A DNA stretch of 5,369 nucleotides from NCBI GenBank assembly GCA_937959065.1, contig CALGOI010000191.1, positions 1 to 5,369 on the forward strand, given 5' to 3'. Positions within the stretch are counted from its first letter, which is position 1. Each line of letters starts with the position of its first letter. Both the position numbers and the translations under genes were made by a program. The notes under the pieces are model-generated. The model saw only the letters and a list, made by a program, of their open reading frames with translations. It ran no database searches and was not told the DNA's origin. This DNA is from an uncultured Ignavibacteriota bacterium (GTDB lineage: Bacteria; Bacteroidota; Ignavibacteria; Tepidaquicellales; Tepidaquicellaceae). Shown here one piece after another: positions 1 through 5,369 of the stretch.

Positions 1-485
1 GTGTAAAATGTCTCGCCTGTCTTCGGGTCTTTTAGCTTAATTACCTCGCTGTCCAGCCCAAATGCAGTGTCAAGCGGATCAAGCGGTACGTTGAGCTGTT
101 TTAATCGCTTACTGAATATTGCAGCGAGCAGACGTCCACCGGGCTCCCATAACTTATTCCATTTTGACCATATCTCAAAATCGTATGAGGATGTTTCGGC
201 ATAGAAACATATCACTTCCGGATCGAGCCGTTTAAAATCTTCTTCGGCTAGATTGTAATCTTTGAAATTTTCGACAAGTCCACGTTCTGTTTCACCGCGA
301 ACTACATCGAGTGAGAGGTCATTGGAAAGGCGGTAAATATACTCATCGGCAATTACACGCGGGCTGCCGGTAGGTCCGAGTATCCACTCATAATCTTTGA
401 ATTTCACTTTCTTCCCGGTGAGCTTAACCCATATCTGGGTAATCCAGTCGGGCAGGTATCCCCTCTTCTCACCGAGCCAGATCAT
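1..485 (-). CDS. Hypothetical protein, 3' end cut off by the window edge
   Basis: This is an uninterrupted minus-strand frame that starts with ATG at 485-483 and continues past the left edge, giving 161 complete codons. The start is well fixed: an in-frame TAA lies at 509-507, and this ATG is the first one after it. It overlaps by one base the stop of the upstream 60-residue gene (TGATG), which suggests translational coupling. The visible protein begins MIWLGEKRGYLPDW, is rich in charged and aromatic residues (for example YDFEIWSKWNKLWEPGGR near residues 102-119) and has no signal peptide or membrane helix, so it is probably cytoplasmic. A later segment reads KQLNVPLDPLDTAFGLDSEV. I do not recognise the family and propose no function. 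It is the fourth gene of an operon led by a membrane nucleotidyl cyclase. Its GC content, about 48-55% in the 60-bp rows I counted, is far above the 23-30% of the small genes just upstream. Confidence 0.85.
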   Translation of the reverse strand, partial: MIWLGEKRGYLPDWITQIWVKLTGKKVKFKDYEWILGPTGSPRVIADEYIYRLSNDLSLDVVRGETERGLVENFKDYNLAEEDFKRLDPEVICFYAETSSYDFEIWSKWNKLWEPGGRLLAAIFSKRLKQLNVPLDPLDTAFGLDSEVIKLKDPKTGETFY

Positions 486-667
486 CAGCCATTGGTGGGT
501 TTCTTCTTAATTGCCTGTCCGATACCAATTGCAAGAAATGCGATCCAAACTATGTAAAATGTAAACATGTATGATAAATTAACCGTAGTAACAATGCTCA
601 GAATTATGTGTACAATTAACGTAACAGTAAATCCAATTATACACATTACAAAGCTATTATTATTCAT
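485..667 (-). CDS. Small two-helix membrane protein (60 aa)
   Basis: This short gene encodes a 60-residue hydrophobic protein with two predicted membrane helices, roughly residues 6-27 and 33-52. The tail AIKKKPTNG is basic and so probably cytoplasmic, which puts both ends inside with a very short outer turn. Its ATG overlaps the stop of the 64-residue gene upstream as ATGA, and its own TGA overlaps the start of the next gene as TGATG. This double overlap is the best evidence that it is real and translated in series with its neighbours. A weak purine-rich stretch (GAAGAG) precedes the start. The second helix and tail (AIGIGQAIKKK) vaguely recall the small 2TM-domain family, but that is a guess. 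No catalytic motif is visible. A role as a partner or accessory subunit of the upstream membrane cyclase is inferred from position only. Confidence 0.75.
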   Translation of the reverse strand: MNNNSFVMCIIGFTVTLIVHIILSIVTTVNLSYMFTFYIVWIAFLAIGIGQAIKKKPTNG

Positions 668-858
668 ACGCTCTTCAGTTTAATTAACTTTATAATCGAA
701 AAAATAAATAAACCGGTAAAAATAGTTATGTATAACACATTATACATAACGGGGACTTTATAAGTAACATTATACGCTCCTCCAAAGAAATCAAGTAAGT
801 AGGTAACGATGATCTGTAATGAAATTAATAATAGAAACCACAGGATGACTTTTTTCAT
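664..858 (-). CDS. Small two-helix membrane protein (64 aa)
   Basis: The 64-residue product starts MKKVILWFLLL and has two predicted membrane helices, about residues 4-22 and 41-58. They are joined by an outer loop of about 18 residues rich in aromatics (DFFGGAYNVTYKVPVMYN). Lysines at both ends (KK at 2-3, KLIKLK near the C-terminus) predict that both termini are in the cytoplasm. The loop and second helix contain the tripeptide YNV twice, encoded by a 9-bp direct repeat at 737-745 and 767-775. The gene lies 20 bp after the cyclase stop and ends in a 4-bp ATGA overlap with the next small membrane gene, so it is the second gene of the operon. No Shine-Dalgarno sequence is visible, only an AT-rich leader. 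I recognise no family. Its size and topology match those of the gene after it, but the sequences are not obviously similar. Confidence 0.72.
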   Translation of the reverse strand: MKKVILWFLLLISLQIIVTYLLDFFGGAYNVTYKVPVMYNVLYITIFTGLFIFSIIKLIKLKSV

Positions 859-878
859 AAAATAAAATAATGAATCAT

Positions 879-1967
879 TTACTTTTGCTCAATACTGTAA
901 ATCGTTACGGGCTTTATCTTTCCTTTAAGCATTATTTCACCCATGTTATTAACATTAAATTCATTTAAATCCAGTTCATCCTTCAAAAATTCAGAGATAA
1001 GGAGTTCTTTTCCAAACACGTTACACATGCTTTGTATCCTGGCTGTAGTATTTAAAACATCGCCATGGTAAGCTATCTCAGTTTTTACTTCACCAACCTC
1101 CGCAACAGTGACTTTACCGCAGTTTATCCCGGCTTTAAATTGAGGCACCAATCCGTAACTCTTTTCGTAGTACTCACTTCGTCTTAATAGTTGTTCCTTG
1201 TACGCAAAATAAAAGTGAATACAATTATCATCTATTAAACCGTTCTTAAGTTTCCACGTTATTACAGCTTCATCCCCTACGTACTGATATATCTCAGCAT
1301 TATAATTCTTTACAAAATCAGTCAGGTCATAAAAACAATCCTGTATTAACCGGCTGAATTTGAAATGACCGAGTTTTTCTGCAATGGTTGTTGATGATTT
1401 TAGATCCAGGAACATGAATATACGTTCTTCTTCACGGGGTTTATGGTATCTGCCGGAGATAAACTTTATCAATATACCCGGTCCCATCTTACGGTTAATT
1501 AATTTGACCAGGTTAATAAAAAATATTACAACTAAACCATAAACAAGGATTGCAAAGAAAGTTTTCTCCGTATAAAATATTAGCAATTCAGAAAAAGCTT
1601 GTTGAAAAGGTTCTTTATTTAAGAGAGTATGAGTAGTTAAAAAAACTACTGAGATTGTTAGAAAAAACGTTAGCAGAAAAGAAAAGGTTTTTAAAGTTAA
1701 AACCACACCAAAGGACTTCTGTCTTATATTCTGACGGTTAAGAACATTATCAAGAATGCCTAAAATAGTCCCAACAATAATACCTCCAAAGAACGCATTA
1801 AAAGTAATCTCAGTAAATGAAATTGGTATTTGCGGTATTTTATCCATCTCCTCCAACCCAAAATATCTGAACAGGTTATATAAATTAAGAGCTACAATAA
1901 AACTTGCAATCATAAAGAAAATGTTTATCAGCTCTTCTTTTCTTTTATTTCTATTTATTTTCGGCAT
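879..1967 (-). CDS. Membrane-anchored class III adenylate/guanylate cyclase
   Basis: This 362-residue protein has an N-terminal membrane half and a C-terminal catalytic half. Four predicted helices lie near residues 13-32, 52-72, 88-111 and 135-155. Basic residues at the N-terminus, in the 73-87 loop and after helix 4 place the C-terminal domain in the cytoplasm. Residues 180-362 form a class III nucleotidyl cyclase domain, which makes cAMP or cGMP from ATP or GTP. The first metal aspartate is D188 in FLDLKSST, the second is D232 in YQYVGDE, and the transition-state pair is N306 and R310 in GDVLNTTARIQ. Aligning these motifs with mammalian enzymes puts Q228 where the base-reading lysine usually lies and A299 where Asp or Thr is usual, so the substrate cannot be read with confidence. 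Class III enzymes act as dimers. The gene heads an operon with two tiny membrane proteins and a soluble protein. The ATG at 1967 has an AT-rich leader without a Shine-Dalgarno sequence. Confidence 0.93.
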   Translation of the reverse strand: MPKINRNKRKEELINIFFMIASFIVALNLYNLFRYFGLEEMDKIPQIPISFTEITFNAFFGGIIVGTILGILDNVLNRQNIRQKSFGVVLTLKTFSFLLTFFLTISVVFLTTHTLLNKEPFQQAFSELLIFYTEKTFFAILVYGLVVIFFINLVKLINRKMGPGILIKFISGRYHKPREEERIFMFLDLKSSTTIAEKLGHFKFSRLIQDCFYDLTDFVKNYNAEIYQYVGDEAVITWKLKNGLIDDNCIHFYFAYKEQLLRRSEYYEKSYGLVPQFKAGINCGKVTVAEVGEVKTEIAYHGDVLNTTARIQSMCNVFGKELLISEFLKDELDLNEFNVNNMGEIMLKGKIKPVTIYSIEQK

Positions 1968-2068
1968 ATTTTATCAATATTCAATATACTAATTGCTTTA
2001 TAAAAAAGGAAACTTATCAATATATTATACTTTGAAAGTGTTTTAATTTATTAGTATTATATACCCTT
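1968..2068. promoter_or_regulatory. Divergent intergenic region between cyclase operon and lipoprotein gene
   Basis: These 101 bp lie between two divergently oriented start codons, so they must hold the promoters or leaders for both the cyclase operon (leftward) and the lipoprotein gene (rightward). The DNA is extremely AT-rich. The best approach to the Bacteroidota -7 element (TAnnTTTG) for the rightward gene is ATACTTTG at 2027-2034, about 35 bp before its ATG. It does not match at the first two bases and has no clear -33 partner. Leftward, TATATTGA occurs twice as an imperfect candidate. I cannot assign a start site. The location is supported by gene layout; the elements are only tentative. 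Confidence 0.5.
1974..2023. repeat. Three direct copies of TCAATAT, possible operator
   Basis: The heptamer TCAATAT occurs at 1974-1980, immediately again at 1981-1987, and a third time at 2017-2023. The first and third copies are part of a longer exact 10-bp repeat, TTATCAATAT, at 1971-1980 and 2014-2023. They sit in the short region between two divergent genes, where a regulator could act on both. Because the background is AT-rich, chance remains possible. The assignment as a binding site is inference. Confidence 0.4.
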
Positions 2069-2794
2069 ATGGATAGGAATAAGATCAAATACAAAGCACA
2101 GTTATTTGGAATTCTAATACTTTCATGCTTTCTTTTTTCCTGTGAGGAATCCTCTGTTACAAATGATTGTATAAAGAGATGGGTATTGAATAATTTTCAA
2201 AATGTTACAATTAGTTTTGACGGCGGTGATATGGCGATGGCAAGCAGCAGTGTTACATTCGGTACTCCTACTACAATTCAATATGGTGATACTATTCAGG
2301 GAGATTTTGAGATCATTGTTGACTATGAATCATTTTTCTACTCCCCACCGGTGTTAGTTTTCTTTGTTTCATTGACAGCAAATGTACTGGAACCAAGTAA
2401 TCCTAATAATTACATGACAACCGGGATTGGAACAGTTACTCCTGTCACCTCTAATAACGGTACGACACAGATTTTTGCTGCTGTTGATTCATCTGGTAGT
2501 GCCCCTAATACTTCAAATGGACAATATGTTCAGATTGGAGGAAACAATTCAGGACAGTTCAGAATCAGGCGAAGCGGTTCCTCGATTGAGGTAATTTCAA
2601 TTTCCGGTACATTTGTAGCTCAAAGAAGTCTTAATGCATTTTATACAGCTCCTGTTGTGTTCGCAATACTTTACGGGTCAAATTTTCCGAATAATCCACC
2701 ATTTTCAAGCTCTGTAAGGATAACAAGCTTTAGATATTTACAGGGCTCTACATTGGTAGATAATGATATATTTGACTGCAATTCGTTACAGTAA
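2069..2794 (+). CDS. Exported lipoprotein with a ConA-lectin-like beta-sandwich
   Basis: The 241-residue product has a basic N-terminus, a hydrophobic stretch and a lipobox LFSC with the lipidated cysteine at residue 25, the hallmark of signal peptidase II processing. The next residues are EESS; in Bacteroidota an acidic stretch after the cysteine often marks transport to the cell surface, so surface display is likely but inferred. The mature part is rich in Ser, Thr, Asn and Gly and looks all-beta. Segments such as GDFEIIVDYESF (about residues 78-89) and GQFRIRRSGSSIEVIS (about 162-177) resemble conserved strands of concanavalin A-like lectin/glucanase domains; this is recognition by pattern, not by a search. 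Cys34 and Cys237 flank the domain and could form a disulfide closing it. No glycosidase catalytic pair is evident, so binding of carbohydrate or another surface partner is more likely than catalysis. The gene is divergent from the cyclase operon and ends directly against the convergent gene. Confidence 0.88.
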   Translation: MDRNKIKYKAQLFGILILSCFLFSCEESSVTNDCIKRWVLNNFQNVTISFDGGDMAMASSSVTFGTPTTIQYGDTIQGDFEIIVDYESFFYSPPVLVFFVSLTANVLEPSNPNNYMTTGIGTVTPVTSNNGTTQIFAAVDSSGSAPNTSNGQYVQIGGNNSGQFRIRRSGSSIEVISISGTFVAQRSLNAFYTAPVVFAILYGSNFPNNPPFSSSVRITSFRYLQGSTLVDNDIFDCNSLQ

Positions 2795-3340
2795 TTAATT
2801 TTCACGCATATAATTTAATTGCCATAATAAATTCCACGTACTTCCTCCGTCAGTTGAATTTTCCCAGTCCCAGGTAAATTGTTTTTCACTTATGTTATAG
2901 AAGACCATTCTTTGTATAATTACTTTGCCGGATTTATCAGTAATGCTCCTTGATAGGATCATCTTATCTCCATCCATTCCACCGGTGAAATTCATATACC
3001 CTCCTGAATTATCAACCCATGTCTGCTCCCAGTATCCTTTTGTAGGATTGTAAACAGAAAAGCTTCTTCCTGTAAATGATCCATCCTCAGTTGAAAAATC
3101 CTCCTCGATCACACATCCGCCAAGTATTTTATTAATTTTATTCCTCCCGGTCTGTGTTTTCCCTTCACTATCTTTCCAGCTCAGATTCCAATCACCAAGC
3201 CAAAAATCAAATTCTGATGCCTCAGGATCAGAACACTGTGTTTGGTTTTGTGCACTGACTGTCCCTGTTATTGCATTTAAAACTATTACAATCGTCATTA
3301 TGAATTTCATAATATTTTTTTTGATTAAACGAATGGGCAT
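2795..3340 (-). CDS. Small exported protein, DUF1579-like family
   Basis: The product has an N-terminal signal peptide ending around VSA|QN (cleavage near residue 30) and no lipobox, so it is probably periplasmic or secreted. The mature domain contains FDFWLGDW (44-51), GGCVIEEDF (74-82), YWEQTWVDNSGGYMNF (103-118) and FTWDWENSTDGGSTW (155-169). These resemble a widespread bacterial family of about 150-180 residues with a probable lipocalin-like beta-barrel, similar to DUF1579. Its biochemical role is unknown to me and no catalytic residues are apparent. Cys36 and Cys76 are the only cysteines in the mature chain and might pair. The start is ambiguous: the ATG at 3340 gives a 30-residue signal with a basic n-region (RLIKK), whereas an in-frame ATG at 3310 (residue 11, MKFIM) gives a more usual 20-residue signal. 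Neither has a good ribosome binding site. The gene is 83 bp downstream of the T9SS cargo on the same strand, so it may be partly co-transcribed with it. Confidence 0.88.
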   Translation of the reverse strand: MPIRLIKKNIMKFIMTIVIVLNAITGTVSAQNQTQCSDPEASEFDFWLGDWNLSWKDSEGKTQTGRNKINKILGGCVIEEDFSTEDGSFTGRSFSVYNPTKGYWEQTWVDNSGGYMNFTGGMDGDKMILSRSITDKSGKVIIQRMVFYNISEKQFTWDWENSTDGGSTWNLLWQLNYMREN

Positions 3341-3423
3341 TGGCTTGCAGGTAGAATAAAGGACACCCTCTGAACCTTATTCCATTTTCCTTTAAGCCAA
3401 TTGCCTCACCCGCAAAGGCACAA

Positions 3424-5250
3424 TTATTTAACCAGAACCATCTTTCTTGAACTTATATAATTACCCGATACCATCTTGTAAAAATAAACTCCTGATGACA
3501 CACTAACACCGTTATCATCATGTCCTTCCCATGTGACTACCTTGCTGCCCGGTTCGAGAACTTCATTTACCAAAGTTGTAACTTCCTTACCGAGCATATC
3601 ATATACTTTAATTGTAACCAACCCTCTTTGTTTCACATCAAATTTGATATTAGTTGATGGGTTAAAAGGATTCGGATAGTTTTGATAAAGCTCAAAATTA
3701 TCCGGAATTATATTAGAAATGCTTTCAACACCGACCGGATCAAGTGACAAACCTTCAATTGCATTATAAAATGAGTTAATTGTAACCCCTGTATATACAT
3801 CCACTATACCGCTCGGCCATCTGATTTCAAGTGAATCGATTATTGTTGCATTTCCAAATCCGAAATGGATACTTAAAGAATTCTGGGAATTGAATGAGTT
3901 TTGTGCAGACACCTGCCTTATTTGCCAGACCGGAGACCCGTTTATATTGGCTTTAGTTCTAACTATGGTTCCGATAGCGGATACATTTGAACCGCTGGAA
4001 GGTCCAATACCTTCACACGTTATATTTACCCGGCTATTGCCATTAGAATTTGTATTCATAAATAATCCTTTAGCCGAAGTCGATCCAATTATAAATACAT
4101 CCATATCTCCGTCTTTATCAAAATCACCTGCTGTAGCTCCGTAGTTACCACCTGACATGACAGATATCTGTGTTGTATCTACTCTTGCAAATGTTCCGTT
4201 ACCCTTATTATTATAGTAATAACATCTTTGTCCTCCATCCCTTGTAACAAGACAGTCTTCATCACCATCATTATCAAAATCAACCCATATATTAGATAGA
4301 AACAAGCCCGGGTCATCTACAATGCTTCCAACCTCATTTGTGTCCATTCTCCTAAAGTAGTAATTACCTTCATTACGATACAAATTGTTTCGTATTGCAT
4401 TAGAATAATTTGTTACAAATCCGTCAAGGTCTCCGTCAGTATCATAATCAACCCAGTTCCATACCTGCCCGTCAACAATATCTGTTCCCAATGCCCCTGT
4501 ATCTATCCTTTCAAAATAAGCGGTACCTGTTTCTTTTAAAAAGTTGTGGTATAGATAATCTCTTGCCCCTGATCCGTTTGCCGGACCGCTTCCAATAAAG
4601 AGATCTATATCCCCGTCCAGATCATAGTCATACCATGTTGGAACGGTAAAAGGTGCCGTTGTATCTGTAATCACCGAAGTATCAACCAGGGTAAATGTTC
4701 CGTCCCCATTATTATTGAATAGTCGGTTAGGATTAGATATTCCAGCAAAGTTGAATGCTGCGGCAAGTATCAGGTCTACAAATCCATCATTGTCATAATC
4801 CCCCCAAGCACATCCCCATGCTTTATTATTGATACTGTCTCCAATATCACCCGTCAAAATCTTTGTAAACATACTACCGTCATTTCTGTATAAAAAAGAT
4901 CCTGAATTAAATGCACCCGATATAAAACAGTCAATATCACCGTCATTATCATAATCTGCCCATGTGTTTCCAAATGAATTACCCTGATTTGTAATCACAT
5001 TTGAAAGTATCGAGAATATATTGCCCGGATGACCTACAAAAATATCACTTCCCCTATTCCAGAATAAATCGAGACGACCGTCTCCATTAAAATCGATCCA
5101 GCTGGCTCCCATATATGATCCTGATGGGCTCCCGGTTGATACTATCGGATTTGAAGCGTCAGTAATTTTTATAAAATTTTGAGTGAAACCTGTGGATACT
5201 AAAATGAAAAAAATGATGAGAGCTTTTACAAAAATTGTAGGGGTGTTCAT
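3424..5250 (-). CDS. T9SS-secreted FG-GAP/VCBS beta-propeller protein with ASPIC/UnbV domain
   Basis: The 608-residue protein starts with a signal peptide (about residues 1-23, cleavage near FTQ|N). Residues 51-387 hold seven repeats of the form W-x-D-[FY]-D-x-D-G-D-x-D, beginning at residues 51, 97, 149, 206, 266, 322 and 374. The spacing is 46-60 residues, as in FG-GAP/VCBS repeats; seven calcium loops fit an integrin-like seven-bladed propeller. Residues about 424-500 match ASPIC/UnbV (SQNSLSIHFGFGNA, IDSLEIRWPSG), which commonly follows such propellers. Residues 519-608 are a type A T9SS C-terminal sorting domain: YQNYPNPFNPST, then VYDMLGKEV, then SSGVYFYKM and the ending KMVLVK. The protein should cross the inner membrane by Sec and the outer membrane by T9SS, then be released or anchored at the surface after removal of the tail. 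Binding of a polymer, partner or surface through the propeller is inferred; no enzyme motif is seen. The ATG at 5250 is preceded by an AT-rich leader. Confidence 0.95.
   Translation of the reverse strand: MNTPTIFVKALIIFFILVSTGFTQNFIKITDASNPIVSTGSPSGSYMGASWIDFNGDGRLDLFWNRGSDIFVGHPGNIFSILSNVITNQGNSFGNTWADYDNDGDIDCFISGAFNSGSFLYRNDGSMFTKILTGDIGDSINNKAWGCAWGDYDNDGFVDLILAAAFNFAGISNPNRLFNNNGDGTFTLVDTSVITDTTAPFTVPTWYDYDLDGDIDLFIGSGPANGSGARDYLYHNFLKETGTAYFERIDTGALGTDIVDGQVWNWVDYDTDGDLDGFVTNYSNAIRNNLYRNEGNYYFRRMDTNEVGSIVDDPGLFLSNIWVDFDNDGDEDCLVTRDGGQRCYYYNNKGNGTFARVDTTQISVMSGGNYGATAGDFDKDGDMDVFIIGSTSAKGLFMNTNSNGNSRVNITCEGIGPSSGSNVSAIGTIVRTKANINGSPVWQIRQVSAQNSFNSQNSLSIHFGFGNATIIDSLEIRWPSGIVDVYTGVTINSFYNAIEGLSLDPVGVESISNIIPDNFELYQNYPNPFNPSTNIKFDVKQRGLVTIKVYDMLGKEVTTLVNEVLEPGSKVVTWEGHDDNGVSVSSGVYFYKMVSGNYISSRKMVLVK
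4090..5100 (-). repeat. Seven degenerate repeats encoding calcium-binding propeller blades
   Basis: On the plus strand a degenerate motif of about 23 bases, of the type CCGTCATTATCATAATC followed by a run ending in CCA, recurs about every 140-180 bp, for example starting at 5078 and 4940. It is the complement of codons for W-x-D-[FY]-D-x-D-G-D-x-D, one per blade of the propeller protein. The copies differ at many wobble positions, so they are old, diverged repeats rather than a recent tandem duplication. Confidence 0.85.
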
Positions 5251-5369
5251 ATTAATTAGATTAGTTTAACAAAATCCTATACAAATATGGAGACACCCAA
5301 TCTTTACTGCTTGGTGAAAATTGACTTTTTTGGTGGGATTTTACTTAACCGGATAAGAGCCCGGCAATA
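5251..5369 (-). promoter_or_regulatory. Upstream region of the T9SS cargo gene
   Basis: This 119-bp stretch precedes the propeller gene and probably holds its promoter. On the minus strand CATATTTG at 5289-5282 matches the Bacteroidota -7 consensus TAnnTTTG at all but the first base and would give a leader of roughly 25-30 nt. No convincing -33 TTTG lies about 19 bp further upstream, so the assignment is weak. No ribosome binding site of the AGGAGG type is seen before the ATG. The distal part (5304-5369) cannot be assigned to a gene with confidence. Confidence 0.3.

Noticed and set aside
737..775. 9-bp direct repeat ACATTATAC as a possible binding or recombination site
   Set aside because: It lies inside the coding region and is explained by the tripeptide YNV occurring twice in the 64-residue protein.
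1756..1992. Plus-strand 78-codon frame antisense to the start of the cyclase gene
   Set aside because: It lies almost entirely opposite the membrane half of the cyclase, resembles no family and has no ribosome binding site; it is a shadow frame.
3402..3420. Possible intrinsic terminator after the propeller gene
   Set aside because: The 5-bp stem with a 9-nt loop is weak, and no U-run follows it in the minus-strand transcript.
3890..4144. Plus-strand 84-codon frame opposite the propeller gene
   Set aside because: It is antisense to a clearly conserved multidomain protein and encodes no recognisable domain.
4410..4598. Plus-strand 62-codon frame opposite the propeller gene
   Set aside because: It is antisense to calcium-loop repeats, and its composition reflects those repeats rather than a real protein.
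4090..5100. Regularly spaced repeats as a CRISPR-like array
   Set aside because: The copies are degenerate, spaced 140-180 bp apart and in frame with a protein; they encode propeller blades.
5330..5364. CCGG...CCGG pairing near the right edge as a terminator or regulatory hairpin
   Set aside because: It has only 4 paired bases and CCGG is itself palindromic, so the pairing is not significant.
5304..5369. Minus-strand open frame of 21 codons running in from the right edge and ending in TAA at 5306-5304
   Set aside because: It could be the C-terminus of another gene, but 21 codons without a stop are not significant and the peptide shows no recognisable feature.

Overview
The window looks like a piece of chromosome from a low-GC, Gram-negative member of the FCB group (Bacteroidota/Ignavibacteriota and relatives). 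The main reason is the 608-residue protein at the right end. It finishes in a C-terminal sorting domain of the type IX secretion system (T9SS), with the motif NYPNPFNPST, which is especially common in Ignavibacteria-like lineages. Supporting signs are an acidic residue pair after the lipobox cysteine of the lipoprotein, AT-rich leaders with little or no Shine-Dalgarno sequence, and AT-rich intergenic DNA. The exact phylum is an inference.

The left half (1-1967, minus strand) reads as one operon. Its first gene is a four-helix membrane protein with a cytoplasmic class III nucleotidyl cyclase domain (879-1967). After 20 bp comes a 64-residue two-helix membrane protein (664-858). Its stop overlaps the start of a 60-residue two-helix membrane protein (485-667) in an ATGA, and that gene's stop overlaps in a TGATG the start of an unrecognised, apparently soluble protein that runs off the left edge (<1-485). 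The tight coupling suggests that the small membrane proteins and the distal protein work with, or are co-regulated with, the cyclase. The partial gene is clearly richer in GC than the genes upstream of it.

A 101-bp AT-rich divergent intergenic region (1968-2068) separates this operon from a plus-strand lipoprotein gene (2069-2794). The region holds three copies of the heptamer TCAATAT, two of them back to back. The lipoprotein carries a predicted beta-sandwich resembling concanavalin A-like lectin domains.

The lipoprotein gene meets a convergent minus-strand gene with no intervening base (TAA|TTA). That gene (2795-3340) encodes a small exported protein of a widespread uncharacterised family resembling DUF1579. 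Upstream of it, on the same strand, is the T9SS cargo (3424-5250): a signal peptide, seven calcium-loop repeats that probably form a seven-bladed beta-propeller, an ASPIC/UnbV domain and the T9SS sorting domain. The last 119 bp hold its leader and nothing else that can be assigned securely.

Overall the window combines a possible membrane-anchored cyclic-nucleotide signalling operon with a set of envelope or secreted proteins. No RNA gene, mobile element, CRISPR array or phage gene was seen. The best candidate for something undescribed is the cyclase operon with its two tiny membrane proteins.
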